Shown piece after piece: positions 45,836 through 55,385 of a stretch of 64,000 bases of DNA. How positions within the stretch are numbered: position 1 is the first letter of the stretch; the number at the start of each line of letters is the position of its first letter. Both the position numbers and the translations under genes were made by a program. The stretch is from Maricaulis sp. GTDB lineage: Bacteria > Pseudomonadota > Alphaproteobacteria > Caulobacterales > Maricaulaceae. Under the pieces are notes generated by a model, which made no database searches, was not told the origin of the DNA, and worked only from the letters and a program-made list of their open reading frames with translations. The DNA is taken from NCBI RefSeq assembly GCF_030149235.1, contig NZ_JASBRW010000004.1:61737-125736 (forward strand), given 5' to 3'.

Positions 45836-46513
45836 ATGTCCAGATCGATCGGTCTCGATGAGACCCTTACCGCCTATGTCCGCAACGCTAACCGGGCCGA
45901 GCATCCCGCTCTCGAGGCCTGCCGGACCTTCACAGACAATATGGGCCAGATCTCGCGCATGCAGATCTCGCCGGAGCAGGGCGCCTTTCTGCAAATGTGC
46001 GCCCGGCTGGTCCAGGCCCGGACCGTGGTCGAGATCGGGGTCTTCACCGGCTATTCCTCGACCGCAATGCTCCTGACCATGAAGGAGCTGCATGGTGAGG
46101 CGGCCAAGCTGTATGCCTGCGATATCAACGCCGACTATTTCCGACAGGCCACGCGCTTCTGGGACCAGGCTGGTGTGACCGGGCAGGTCGATATGCGTCA
46201 GGGCGACGCCACGGAGACGGCCAAGCAATTGGCCACCGAGATTCCCGGGCAGGCGGATTTGATTTTTGTCGATGCCGACAAGGCGAATTACGACACCTAT
46301 TACGAGGCCGGGCTGGCGATTCTGCGACCGGGCGGGTTGTTCCTGTTCGACAATGTGCTCTGGTCCGGCGATGTCGCCGATCCGCGCAAGCGGGAGGGAG
46401 ATCGCGATACGGCGGCGCTGTATCAGCTGGCCGAGAAAATCCGCGAAGATGAACGGGTTGATATGGCTTTCACGGCAATTGGTGACGGCATCCTGATGGC
46501 GACCAAGCGCTAG
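45836..46513 (+). CDS. Class I SAM-dependent O-methyltransferase (CCoAMT-like)
   Basis: A 225-residue methyltransferase of the caffeoyl-CoA/catechol O-methyltransferase family. SAM motif I is VVEIGVFTGYSSTAMLL, followed by LYACDINADYF, the metal-binding motif LIFVDADKANYDTYYE and FLFDNVLWSGDV, with Asp and Asn ligands for a divalent cation. The acceptor substrate is unknown. Its TAG stop shares the CTAG palindrome with the stop of the convergent LysR gene. Confidence 0.9.
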   Translation: MSRSIGLDETLTAYVRNANRAEHPALEACRTFTDNMGQISRMQISPEQGAFLQMCARLVQARTVVEIGVFTGYSSTAMLLTMKELHGEAAKLYACDINADYFRQATRFWDQAGVTGQVDMRQGDATETAKQLATEIPGQADLIFVDADKANYDTYYEAGLAILRPGGLFLFDNVLWSGDVADPRKREGDRDTAALYQLAEKIREDERVDMAFTAIGDGILMATKR

Positions 46514-47376
46514 CCGGGCTGACGGCCCTCGATCAGGTCGGCGCGCTCACGCAGCCCGTCCGCGAGGAAGTTGAAAAGGGTGCGGATGCGCGGAGCCGCG
46601 ATCAGGTCGCGATGCGTCAGCACCCAGATTTCCCGGCTGGGCCAGCTTCTATCGCCGCAGATGCGCTTGAGCCCGGGGTCAGGGTCGCCGATCGAGCAGG
46701 GCAGGATTGCGATGCCCATACCGCGCTGTGCCAGGTTGAGCTGGGCATCTGGCGTGTCGGCGCGCCAGAGGCGGCGGGAAATCCGCAGATCACGGTGCGT
46801 GGCCCAGTCCTCTAGCTCTCCCGGCTCACCCCATCCAATCCAGGGCAGATCAAGGCCCTGATCGGCGATCTCGGCTGCGGCGTAGAGGGTGACATGCAGG
46901 GTCGCAACCTGACGGCCGACAAGATGTTCGGGCGGCGTATTGGAGCCGCGTACGGCAATGTCCGCCTCGCGCTTGGTCAGATTGGCCTCGCCCATTGTTA
47001 CATCAAGGTCGATATGGACATCCGGATAGCGCTGATGGAATTGCTGCAGCACGGTTCCGAGATATTCCGCCAGATAGAGCGGTGGCGCGGACAGTCTGAC
47101 CTCGCCCTCCAGGTCCGGGCTGTCGCCGATGACCCGGCGTTCCAGAGCGTGGATCTCGCATTCCACACGGCGCGCCGTTTCGAGCATGACCGATCCGGCC
47201 GAGGTCAGTTCCAGCCCACTGGGGAGGCGGTCGAAAAAGCGCTGTCCCATGCGCTTTTCAAAGGCTGCGATCCGGCGTGAAACAGTACTCTGGTCAAGGC
47301 CCAGTTCACCGGCCGCGGCTTGCGTCGAGCCCGCTTCAGCCGTCGCCAGAAAGGTCTGCAGATCGCGCCAGTCCAT
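46510..47376 (-). CDS. LysR-family transcriptional regulator
   Basis: A 288-residue regulator. The N-terminal winged helix-turn-helix runs from about residue 3 to 65 (TFLATAEAGSTQAAAGELGLDQSTVSRRIAAFEKR), then a linker helix and a C-terminal effector-binding domain (about 90-285) with VRLSAPPLYLAEYLG. A GGAGC ribosome binding site is six bases from the ATG. Divergent to the Cys-rich gene at 47502 and convergent with the O-methyltransferase, either of which could be a target. Confidence 0.88.
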   Translation of the reverse strand: MDWRDLQTFLATAEAGSTQAAAGELGLDQSTVSRRIAAFEKRMGQRFFDRLPSGLELTSAGSVMLETARRVECEIHALERRVIGDSPDLEGEVRLSAPPLYLAEYLGTVLQQFHQRYPDVHIDLDVTMGEANLTKREADIAVRGSNTPPEHLVGRQVATLHVTLYAAAEIADQGLDLPWIGWGEPGELEDWATHRDLRISRRLWRADTPDAQLNLAQRGMGIAILPCSIGDPDPGLKRICGDRSWPSREIWVLTHRDLIAAPRIRTLFNFLADGLRERADLIEGRQPG

Positions 47377-47501
47377 GTCTTGCTCCTATGCGCTGGTGCA
47401 TGTCCCTTACGCAGGTTCGCCCCAATCGCCTAGCGACAGTGCATAGTGTAAGCGCTGCGGCCCCACTTGCCGCAATGGCAGGCCTGGTTCAAAAGGCGGG
47501 C

Positions 47502-48113
47502 ATGAAAGCGCGTCTCCTCATTAGCGGCCATCCGGACTTTCCCGGCCCGAATGCGCTGGAGGCCTTTGTCCGGGCTCATGCGCGGGGCGGCCTGACTATT
47601 CGTGATGCGGATATGTTCGCCCGCACCATGAAGGAGGGGGTTATTGTCGCCATTATCGATGACGATAATGCGCTCATCGCCATGTCCGCCATTTTGCCGC
47701 TCGAACATGGCGAGTTTGAAATGGGCGCTGCGCTGGTGCGCGGTGACATGACCGGATTTTCCCTGCAACGCTACATGATCGCGGCGCGCCTCGCCGCGGC
47801 GGCGGAGCGGTCTCTGGTGGCACCGGAGAAACTCTATGCTGGTGCGCTGCAAAGTGATGCCGGAGCCGGATCCCGCGCGATGATCGAAATCAACGGGTTC
47901 AGCCCCATAGATTTCGATGAGGTTCCGAAAATCCTGCAGGATGAATGCCTCACCTGCACCAAGACAGCGCACCGGCCCGACGGCGAACGTTGCTGCTACA
48001 AATACTACCGGGCCTGCGGGCGGCGACCGGAGTCGGCGGCACTGCCGGCCCGGGTCGAGCTGACAAACCGCCGCGATGGACGCGTGCTGACCCTGGTTTT
48101 ATCTCATCCATAA
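47502..48113 (+). CDS. GNAT-fold-like protein with C-terminal cysteine cluster
   Basis: A 203-residue protein. The N-terminal two-thirds looks like a GNAT-type alpha/beta fold (VIVAIIDDDNALIAMSAILP, EFEMGAALVRGDMTGFSLQR, where acetyltransferases carry their CoA loop). From residue 149 come five cysteines, C149 and C152 (DECLTCTKT), C164 and C165 (ERCCYKYYRAC) and C172, which could hold zinc or an iron-sulfur cluster. I know no named family with this pair. ATG at 47502 with AAGG six bases upstream. It precedes mdh by 103 bases. Confidence 0.5.
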   Translation: MKARLLISGHPDFPGPNALEAFVRAHARGGLTIRDADMFARTMKEGVIVAIIDDDNALIAMSAILPLEHGEFEMGAALVRGDMTGFSLQRYMIAARLAAAAERSLVAPEKLYAGALQSDAGAGSRAMIEINGFSPIDFDEVPKILQDECLTCTKTAHRPDGERCCYKYYRACGRRPESAALPARVELTNRRDGRVLTLVLSHP

Positions 48114-48136
48114 GTCGGGTGCGGCGCACTGCGCGC

Positions 48137-48164
48137 TTGCCCCGTGGCGGCCGCAGCGCTAGAC
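48137..48164 (+). promoter_or_regulatory. Weak candidate promoter of mdh
   Basis: TTGCCC at 48137-48142 and CTAGAC at 48159-48164, spacer 16 bases, 53 bases before the mdh start. Both boxes deviate from consensus, but GC-rich alphaproteobacterial promoters often do. Confidence 0.3.
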
Positions 48165-48201
48165 CGCCCGCAACTGCTTTTTCGACCACAGCCATTCCTG
48201 A

Positions 48202-49179
<978 letters not shown>

Positions 49180-49206
49180 CACCTGGTTTTGTTATAGATA
49201 TTATCG

Positions 49207-49238
49207 AAAAGGGCGGGCCGTCATGGTCCGCCCTTTTT
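49207..49238 (+). terminator. Rho-independent terminator after mdh
   Basis: A 13-base-pair stem, 49207-49219 with 49225-49237, containing one G-T pair, loop GTCAT, followed by a T-run at 49234-49238. It lies 27 bases after the mdh stop. Confidence 0.92.
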
Positions 49239-49302
49239 GCATTCAGCCCCTGTTAGGCATGCGCATATTCGATGAATCGACGGTTTAGGTTGCGTGTTTT
49301 AG

Positions 49303-49713
49303 ATGCATGCCATGGCCTTCGAGATCGAGCTCCATACCGTCACGCCTCGCGTCGACATTATCCTGTCCGGCCGGGTGACGGCGGTCGATCTCATGACGCT
49401 GGCTCGCCAGACGGTGGCAGAGCCGGGCTGGGGTCCGGACCGGCATCATTGCATTACCGTGAGGCCCGATACCGAGCTACCGCAAATGCGTGACCTGGTC
49501 TGGCGTCCGGTCGAAATCCCGGTGCCGCAGCAGTCCATTTTCGCCAAGCCGAGAAGTGCCTGGGTCACCCCGGACGGCCGCCCGCGAGCTGTACTGGCCG
49601 TGATTGAACGCCTGCTGAGCCGGTCCGGCCTGGCGGAGGTCCGGTGTTTCAATCTTTATGATGAGGCTGTCAGCTGGCTTGATGAGGGCGTGCTGGTGGT
49701 CGAGCGGGACTAG
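49303..49713 (+). CDS. Uncharacterised small soluble protein, STAS-like pattern
   Basis: A 136-residue protein with a strand/helix layout like the two STAS-like proteins at 40.2-41.2 kb: FEIELHTVTPRVDIILSGRVTAVDLMTLARQTV, then RHHCITVRPDTELPQM and a C-terminal CFNLYDEAVSWLDE that matches the closing DRAAALDWL motif there. It may be a third member of that family, but the middle part differs. Start could be the ATG at 49303 or 49312; no strong ribosome binding site. Its stop is shared through CTAG with the convergent TspO gene. Confidence 0.5.
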   Translation: MHAMAFEIELHTVTPRVDIILSGRVTAVDLMTLARQTVAEPGWGPDRHHCITVRPDTELPQMRDLVWRPVEIPVPQQSIFAKPRSAWVTPDGRPRAVLAVIERLLSRSGLAEVRCFNLYDEAVSWLDEGVLVVERD

Positions 49714-50222
49714 AGCCCGCCGGCGAACCCGCCGCCGGAATTCAAGCGCATGATCTCAAAGCTCAGGGCCAGGTTCAGCGTCTGCCAGACAAAGACCGGC
49801 CAGAGCAGATAGCCCGCCGCACTCGAGCAGCGCCCCACCAGCCCGGTCACGAACAGGGCGTAGGTCCACCCGGCCAGATTGGCCAGGAAGGTCGAGGTGA
49901 CGTCGCGGGCGCCAAAAAACACGATAAGCCAGGCGATGAAGCCGCCTATCAGACCCAGAATGAGAAGACTGCACAGTGCGCGCATACCGTCGCGGCCGCC
50001 GCGCTGGGTGATCCACAGGCTGATGGCCAGCGGATGTAACATCACAATGCCTGAAAGTACGAGCGTCCGCGCCGAGGGTGTCCAGTTCGGCATGGACAGG
50101 TTTTCGGCCCAATTCATGCCACCGCTGGACAATACCCATCCGGCCAGGCCGCCAGCAAGGCTCGCCGCGCCGATCAGATAGACCAGAAATCGTACCACAC
50201 CGGGACGCTTAGCTTCGTCCAT
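49710..50222 (-). CDS. TspO/MBR family membrane protein
   Basis: A 170-residue five-helix membrane protein of the tryptophan-rich sensory protein family, which binds porphyrins and cholesterol-like ligands and in Rhodobacter affects tetrapyrrole metabolism and stress responses. The family motif P-x-W-x-P is present (SMPNWTPSART, near residue 45), and the end AGYLLWPVFVWQTLNLALSFEIMRLN fits helix 5. The protein has fewer tryptophans than typical TspO, so it is a divergent member. Start taken as ATG 50222. Confidence 0.75.
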   Translation of the reverse strand: MDEAKRPGVVRFLVYLIGAASLAGGLAGWVLSSGGMNWAENLSMPNWTPSARTLVLSGIVMLHPLAISLWITQRGGRDGMRALCSLLILGLIGGFIAWLIVFFGARDVTSTFLANLAGWTYALFVTGLVGRCSSAAGYLLWPVFVWQTLNLALSFEIMRLNSGGGFAGGL

Positions 50223-50430
50223 TAGGTACACCCCACACCCAACTCATTACACTATTGTCACTCAAAGCAAGCTTCGCGCCAAGCTCGGGCAGAATTATGG
50301 CCGCGTCCTGCAACCAGACTCCATCCATCAAGCCTGCGCCGATTCGCCACTTGACGAGGGCGCCTGACACATGTGCCCTTGAGGTAGAAGCGCTCCGCTT
50401 TACCCGGAGTGAGACCAGAGGAGGCTCACC

Positions 50431-51270
50431 ATGAAGCCACGCAGAATTCTCGTCGTCCTCAACGGCACCGAGAGCGACCCGTCACTCCTCAGTCAGACCG
50501 TCGCCTTTTGTGCGGCGCACGAGGCCAGTCTCGACGGGCTGTTCGTTCGCCGCAATGCCGCGAGCGGTGGTGATTTTCTCGGTGACGCCTTTTCCACCTA
50601 CGGCATGGAAGCCGTTCTCGAGGCGCTGGACGATGCCGCTGCCAAGGCCAGTGAAGAGGCTCACGCCGCGTTCAATGCCGCCGCGGATGACGCGCCGGAC
50701 AATGCCATCGGGCGCTTCATCGAATATGTCGGCCTGCCCCTTACCGCGATGGAACAGGAAGGCCGGCTCAGCGATCTCATCGTGATGCAGAAGCCGGAGG
50801 GTTCTTCCCTGTCCAACCAGCTCAACGCGATCGAGACGGCCGCGTTCGAGAGCGGACGCCCGGTTCTGGTTCTGCCAGTCGACCGTGAGCCTGCAGATGA
50901 CTTCGACAATGTCGTGGTCGCTTGGGACGGGTCGCTCGAGGCGACGCGGGCTGTGGTGGGGGCGATGCCCTTCCTCCAATCGGCGCAGAGCGTCAAAATC
51001 CTGCATGCCGGTGCTGATGCAGAGGCGTCGGAACAGCTGGCCGACCTGGCCGCCTATCTGGCCTTGCACGACGTCAAGGCCGCGACCCGGACGGTGCCGC
51101 TTGAAGGCCGCAGTGCAGCGCGGGCTCTGATCGAGACCTCGAAGGAGAACGGGGCCGAACTCGTCGTGATGGGCGGGTTTGGTGCGCCGGGCTGGCAGCG
51201 TTCGCTGGGGCGGGATGAAACGACGAGCCTGCTGAAGGGCCTGCCCTTCGCTATCCTGCTGGCTCACTAA
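50431..51270 (+). CDS. Universal stress protein with two Usp-like domains
   Basis: A 279-residue cytoplasmic protein. The first domain (about 1-145) begins PRRILVVLNGTESDPSLLSQTV, the second (about 150-279) DNVVVAWDGSLEATRAVVGAMPFL and ends with the nucleotide-loop-like VVMGGFGAPGWQRSLG plus LLKGLPFAILLAH, a near match to the ATP-binding G-2x-G-9x-G pattern. Only the second half seems able to bind nucleotide. AGGAGG precedes the ATG. It follows TspO divergently; both are stress-associated families. Confidence 0.88.
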   Translation: MKPRRILVVLNGTESDPSLLSQTVAFCAAHEASLDGLFVRRNAASGGDFLGDAFSTYGMEAVLEALDDAAAKASEEAHAAFNAAADDAPDNAIGRFIEYVGLPLTAMEQEGRLSDLIVMQKPEGSSLSNQLNAIETAAFESGRPVLVLPVDREPADDFDNVVVAWDGSLEATRAVVGAMPFLQSAQSVKILHAGADAEASEQLADLAAYLALHDVKAATRTVPLEGRSAARALIETSKENGAELVVMGGFGAPGWQRSLGRDETTSLLKGLPFAILLAH

Positions 51271-51273
51271 GCC

Positions 51274-52011
51274 TCAGATCCAGCCCTTGTCGCGCAGGAC
51301 CGGAACGTAGGTGCGGCTGACCGGCGCGATAGCGCCCGAGGTCAGTGTCAGCTTGGCGCGACCGTTTTCCCGTTCGACGTCGGTGATAGCGGCGCGGGCC
51401 ACCCACCAGGACCGGTGGGTCTGGCTGCCTTCCAGTGTTTCCACCGCCGCCATGGCATCGCTCAGCCGCATCAGGATCAGCTCGTCCCCCAGGCTGGTAT
51501 GGACGCGCAAATAGTGATCCTCGGATTCCAGCGCCAGGATGTCCGCATTGCGCAGACGGGGCGGGAGCTTGTCGGTCAGGGCCCGTCCGGTCTGTTGCGC
51601 CGGGTCGCCCGCAGCGCGGCTCTCAAACAGGAATGTCATCAGCGACACACCGCTCGAGACCACCAGGACCGACATGTAGATGAAGGGCCAGTACTGCACC
51701 GGGGGCAGGGAGCCGGCGGCGGCCTGGATCGCGATCACAGCAGCACAAACCGGAACCGAGACCATGGCGGCGATCAGGGCATAGCGCGGGAAAGCCGGCA
51801 GGTTGGGCGCGAGGCGCTCGAGCAGGACGGCACTGTAGTGACCGGAACTGCCCCCGAGATACATCAGGCCGACCCAATAAGTTAGGCGCCAGGGAAAGGG
51901 CAGTGTGCCCGATCCCAGCGGGCTGATCAGCGTCAGGAACACCCCGATCCCTGTTAGCATCAGGAAGCCGGTGCGGTGCTCACGCACGAATGACCTCAGC
52001 CAGTCAGGCAA
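51274..52011 (-). CDS. Membrane-bound LytTR-family transcription regulator
   Basis: A 245-residue protein with about four membrane helices in residues 12-130 and a C-terminal LytTR DNA-binding domain (about 148-240): ADILALESEDHYLRVHTSLGDELILMRLSDAM, then THRSWWVARAAITDVERENGRAKLTLTSG. There is no receiver domain, so it would sense its signal in the membrane part and act without a separate kinase. Divergent from a DUF2306 membrane protein gene 145 bases away; this pairing is a recurring one and suggests they share control. Confidence 0.88.
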   Translation of the reverse strand: MPDWLRSFVREHRTGFLMLTGIGVFLTLISPLGSGTLPFPWRLTYWVGLMYLGGSSGHYSAVLLERLAPNLPAFPRYALIAAMVSVPVCAAVIAIQAAAGSLPPVQYWPFIYMSVLVVSSGVSLMTFLFESRAAGDPAQQTGRALTDKLPPRLRNADILALESEDHYLRVHTSLGDELILMRLSDAMAAVETLEGSQTHRSWWVARAAITDVERENGRAKLTLTSGAIAPVSRTYVPVLRDKGWI

Positions 52012-52156
52012 TTTCTCGCACTCCGTTCACGTATCGCGAATGGAAACCTAACCCCATTCGCGGCGGGAAACAGCCCGCTCGCGAAATGCCGCTACCGCAT
52101 GGCAAGAGCCTCTGCCAAGTCAATTCCAACAGGAAGTCGCAGGAAGGAATTGCGCC

Positions 52157-52696
52157 ATGAATGCAGTACGTCATTTCGCCGTTGGTTTTGGTCTGGTGGC
52201 CGTCGTCGTTGGCTTTGCCCTGGTTCAGGGCGGGATCCTGGAAGCCGGTGTGCTGGATGCCTATGCCGGCCAGCTCGGATCGATGACAGGCGGTATCAGT
52301 ACTGATTTTGGCGCCTTCGCCAGAGCGCCGCTGATCATCCAGCTGCATGCCGGCACGGCGATCGCGGCGCTGGTACTTGGACTGGTGCAATTGTTCGCGC
52401 CCAAGGGCACGATCCCGCACCGCACGCTGGGCTATGTCTGGGCTGTGCTCATGCTGGTGACCGCCACGACCGCGATCTTCATCCGCCAGATCAATGATGG
52501 CAGTTTCAGCTTCATCCATATCTTCGTCCCGCTGACCTTCTTCGGTCTGTTCGGCGTCATCACCCACGCCCGGGCCATGCGCACTGACAAGCATCGCAAT
52601 GCCGTGCTCGGTCTTTTTCTCGGCGCGCTGGTTGTGCCTGGTCTGTTCGCCTTCATGCCGGGCCGGCTGATGTGGCAGATGTTTTTTGGCGGCTAG
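52157..52696 (+). CDS. DUF2306-like integral membrane protein
   Basis: A 179-residue membrane protein with five hydrophobic segments. A conserved-looking His pair sits in the second and third helix (IIQLHAGTAIAALVLGLVQLF and IPHRTLGYVWAVLM), with further SFIHIFVPLTFF and ITHARAM, the pattern of DUF2306/cytochrome-b561-like proteins that could bind heme. AAGGA precedes the ATG. Divergent from the LytTR regulator. Function unknown. Confidence 0.75.
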   Translation: MNAVRHFAVGFGLVAVVVGFALVQGGILEAGVLDAYAGQLGSMTGGISTDFGAFARAPLIIQLHAGTAIAALVLGLVQLFAPKGTIPHRTLGYVWAVLMLVTATTAIFIRQINDGSFSFIHIFVPLTFFGLFGVITHARAMRTDKHRNAVLGLFLGALVVPGLFAFMPGRLMWQMFFGG

Positions 52697-52820
52697 AGCC
52701 CTGCCTTCCCCCCTGCGGCTGGCCCGAATTGGGCTGGCCGTGAGGGGCTGGGCGTTGTAATTCCCCCGTCACACACTTGGCCTAAAGCGGGCTGATTTGA
52801 GCTTTCTGGGGAGAGACATC

Positions 52821-54011
52821 ATGCGCCATCTACTTGCTGCTGCGAGCGTGCTCGCGCTTTCCGCCTGCCAGGGCGAAGCCACACAGTCCGCACCTTCTGC
52901 GCAAACCGCTCAGCCCGCGCCGGCCGTGGCCGCGGCGCCTGACAATGTCGTTGATGCGCTCGCACCCTTCTACGCCCAGCTTGACGTCGCTCGCCCGCAG
53001 GCTCCGGCAGGTGCGGGTGAACCGGCCGCCGATGCTGTGCTTTCGACCATCCTGTTCGGCTCCTGTCACAGCACGGAACGGGACCTGTCGATCCTCGACA
53101 CGGTCAGTGCCGCCAATGGTGATCTGTTCATCTACACGGGCGATAATGTTTACGGCGACGCCTATTCCTGGGATGCGACCCTGCCGGAACTGCGCCAGGC
53201 CTATCAGGAGCTGGCTGATGCCGAGCCGTTCGGGCGCCTGCGCCAGTCGACGCCGATGCTCGCGACCTGGGATGATCACGACTATGGCATGAATGATCTG
53301 GGCAAGGAGTTCCCCTATAAGGGCTTTGCCGAGGAGCTGTTCCTGGAATTCTGGGGTGTGCCGGCTGAGGACGAGCGTCGCGACCGTCCGGGCATCTATA
53401 CCAGCCGCACCTACGGGCCGGACGGACAGCGGGTGCAGGTCATCCTGCTCGATACACGCTATTTCCGCGGCGCCCTGCGTCCAACGGATGATCGTGGCGC
53501 GCAGGGCCGCGAACGTTATCTTCCGACCGAGGACACCAGTGTCTCCATGCTCGGTGAAGAACAATGGGCCTGGTTTGAAGACGTGTTGCAGGAGCCGGCT
53601 GATCTTCGTCTCGTCGTGACCTCCATCCAGGTTCATGCCGATGGCCATGGCTGGGAAGCCTGGCGCACCATGCCGCACGAGCGGGACCGGTTTTACGCCA
53701 CGATCGAGGAAAGCGGCGCTGAAGGCGTGGTCCTGATCTCCGGTGACCGGCATTCTTCCGGGCTCTATGTTCGCGATGATGTGATTGGCTATCCGCTCTA
53801 CGAGATCACCTCGTCCTCGCTGAACATGTCCTTCCGGGATGAAAACAACGAGCCGGGCCCGAACCGGATCGGCGACATGTATGCACCGGTCAATTTCGGG
53901 GCCGTGGCGATCGATTGGGACAATGGCGATATCCGCCTGGAAATCCGCGATGAAGCCGGCGAAGTTGTGCGCGAAACCGGTTTCAATCTGGCGGAACTCC
54001 AGCGCGGATAA
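52821..54011 (+). CDS. PhoD-like alkaline phosphatase family lipoprotein
   Basis: A 396-residue exported protein with lipobox LALSAC (about residue 14) and an Ala/Pro/Gln-rich linker. The metallophosphatase domain shows the PhoD pattern: ILFGSCHS, DLFIYTGDNVYGDAY, MLATWDDHDYGMNDLG, then VILLDTRYFRG and VVLISGDRHSSGLY, with Asp, Asn and His metal ligands. PhoD-type enzymes hydrolyse phosphodiesters or phosphomonoesters with Fe/Ca. ATG at 52821, with GGGGAGAG upstream. It lies directly before the bufferin operon but is separated by hairpin-forming sequence, so cotranscription is doubtful. Confidence 0.88.
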   Translation: MRHLLAAASVLALSACQGEATQSAPSAQTAQPAPAVAAAPDNVVDALAPFYAQLDVARPQAPAGAGEPAADAVLSTILFGSCHSTERDLSILDTVSAANGDLFIYTGDNVYGDAYSWDATLPELRQAYQELADAEPFGRLRQSTPMLATWDDHDYGMNDLGKEFPYKGFAEELFLEFWGVPAEDERRDRPGIYTSRTYGPDGQRVQVILLDTRYFRGALRPTDDRGAQGRERYLPTEDTSVSMLGEEQWAWFEDVLQEPADLRLVVTSIQVHADGHGWEAWRTMPHERDRFYATIEESGAEGVVLISGDRHSSGLYVRDDVIGYPLYEITSSSLNMSFRDENNEPGPNRIGDMYAPVNFGAVAIDWDNGDIRLEIRDEAGEVVRETGFNLAELQRG

Positions 54012-54034
54012 CGCGCTTCTAACGCGGACCTGAC

Positions 54035-54060
54035 GCGCAATAACGGGAAGGTTATTGCGC
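54035..54060. terminator. Perfect inverted repeat after the PhoD-like gene
   Basis: GCGCAATAAC at 54035-54044 and GTTATTGCGC at 54051-54060, six-base spacer GGGAAG. The stem is stable, but only TT follows, so it is a weak terminator candidate for the PhoD-like gene or an operator for the bufA promoter. Direct repeats TAACGCG at 54009-54015 and 54020-54026 lie next to it. Confidence 0.4.
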
Positions 54061-54115
54061 TTAAGCGGGTCGTTACTGGCTAATTCTGACGGCGGGGGGC
54101 TAGGTTCCGGGCATC

Positions 54116-54151
54116 GGGTCCGGGCCCTTCCCCCTTTGTCTCTCCGGACCC
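54116..54151 (+). promoter_or_regulatory. Hairpin in the bufA leader
   Basis: GGGTCCGG at 54116-54123 pairs with CCGGACCC at 54144-54151, 20-base loop, ending seven bases before the AAGGAG ribosome binding site of bufA. In an RNA leader this could tune or protect the bufA transcript. The arms are seen directly; regulation is inferred. No motif for a known ECF sigma promoter could be confirmed by eye. Confidence 0.3.
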
Positions 54152-54174
54152 CTTTATCAAGGAGTATTCGAGAG

Positions 54175-54471
54175 ATGAAAGCCGAACAGAAAATCGCCGT
54201 CGTCGCTGCGTCCGCCCTCGCCCTGTCGCTGGCCTCTGCGGCTGCGCAGGCCAGCACGGCCAGCGCGTCCTTCAACGAAGTCGAGCAGTGCTACGGCATC
54301 TCGCTTGCCGGCGAGAATGATTGTGCCGCGGGCCCGGGTACGTCCTGCGCCGGCACCTCTAACGTCGATTATCAGGGCAATGCCTGGACCTATGTCCCGG
54401 AAGGCACCTGCGAAAGCATCCAGACCCCTTATGGCAACGGCTCGCTGGAGCCGGTCGAGCGCGGCGAATAA
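54175..54471 (+). CDS. bufA: Bufferin precursor peptide (DUF2282)
   Basis: A 98-residue precursor of a bufferin, a ribosomally made, post-translationally modified metallophore involved in copper tolerance. Residues 1-26 are a Sec signal peptide ([13 protein letters not shown]). The mature part holds four cysteines, C39 (VEQCYGI), C50 (NDCAAG), C58 ([11 protein letters not shown]) and C79 (EGTCES), all in DUF2282 signature positions. In known bufferins the MNIO partner turns some core cysteines into thiooxazoles. AAGGAG lies 11 bases before the ATG. It heads bufABCD; 56 bases separate it from bufB. Confidence 0.93.
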   Translation: MKAEQKIAVVAASALALSLASAAAQASTASASFNEVEQCYGISLAGENDCAAGPGTSCAGTSNVDYQGNAWTYVPEGTCESIQTPYGNGSLEPVERGE

Positions 54472-54527
54472 GCCGAACCGGTTGTGCAGCCGGTCCGGAG
54501 CCGGCTGCCCATAGGAGGCCGTTGAGC

Positions 54528-55385
54528 GTGTCTGCCCCTGATAAGTCCCCCGCAAATCTGGCTGCTACAGCCGGTATCGGTCTGAAGCCTGAGCATTACA
54601 GGCCGGTGCTGGAGGCGACCGCTCACGGTCTTTGGGTCGAGGTCCATCCTGAAAACTACATGGCCGATAGCGGTCCGCGGCTGAACTGGCTCGAGGCCAT
54701 CCGCCGCGACAAGCCGGCCTCCTTCCACGGTGTGGGCCTGTCGCTCGGCGGTGTTGAACCGCTCGACAAGGGCCATCTCAAGCGCTGGAAGACTCTGGTG
54801 GAGCGCTTTGACCCGGTGCGCGTGTCTGAACACCTCGCCTGGTCGGCCCATGCGGGCACCTATTTCAACGATCTTCTGCCCACCCCGATGACGCAGGCCG
54901 CGCTCGATCATTTCTGCGATCATGTCGACGAAATGCAGAGCGTGCTCGGCCGTCAGGTGCTGGTCGAGAACCCGTCCCGCTACATGCCCCTGCACGAAGA
55001 CATTCCCGAGATCGATTTCCTCGCCGAGACCGTCCGGCGTACCGGGTGCGGTCTCCTGCTCGACGTCAACAATGTCCACGTCTCCGCCCACAATCTCGGC
55101 TTCGATGCCCGCGATTACCTCGACCGGGTTCCGGCCGGGGCCATTGGCGAGATCCACCTTGCCGGTCACGAGCCGGACGAGGGGCTGGGGGCTGAACTGC
55201 TGATCGATACCCACGGGGCGCCGGTCAGCGAGGATGTCTGGTCCCTGCTGCGGCATCTGATCGGCCGGATCGGCCCGCGCCCGCTACTGATCGAGCGCGA
55301 TACCAACCTGCCGCCCTTCGGCGTGTTGATGGCCGAGCGCAGTGCCGCGCAGGCCGTGCTGGAGGAGTGCCTCGCCCATGTCTGA
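54528..55385 (+). CDS. bufB: MNIO-family bufferin-modifying iron oxidase (DUF692)
   Basis: A 285-residue multinuclear non-heme iron oxygenase, expected to oxidise cysteines of BufA in the cytoplasm before export. A TIM-barrel with the DUF692 ligand set: SFHGVGLSL (H67), SEHLAWS (E101/H102), VENPS (E147), LDVNNVHVSAHN (D179, H184, H188), EIHLAGHE (E208, H210, H214), DTHG (D228/H229) and LIERD (E256). GTG at 54528 is preferred to TTG at 54522: AGGAGG is then nine bases away. It overlaps bufC by eight bases. Confidence 0.93.
   Translation: MSAPDKSPANLAATAGIGLKPEHYRPVLEATAHGLWVEVHPENYMADSGPRLNWLEAIRRDKPASFHGVGLSLGGVEPLDKGHLKRWKTLVERFDPVRVSEHLAWSAHAGTYFNDLLPTPMTQAALDHFCDHVDEMQSVLGRQVLVENPSRYMPLHEDIPEIDFLAETVRRTGCGLLLDVNNVHVSAHNLGFDARDYLDRVPAGAIGEIHLAGHEPDEGLGAELLIDTHGAPVSEDVWSLLRHLIGRIGPRPLLIERDTNLPPFGVLMAERSAAQAVLEECLAHV

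Noticed and set aside
52830..54275. Minus-strand frame opposite the PhoD-like gene and bufA
   Set aside because: Antisense of two recognised genes; composition is shadow-like.
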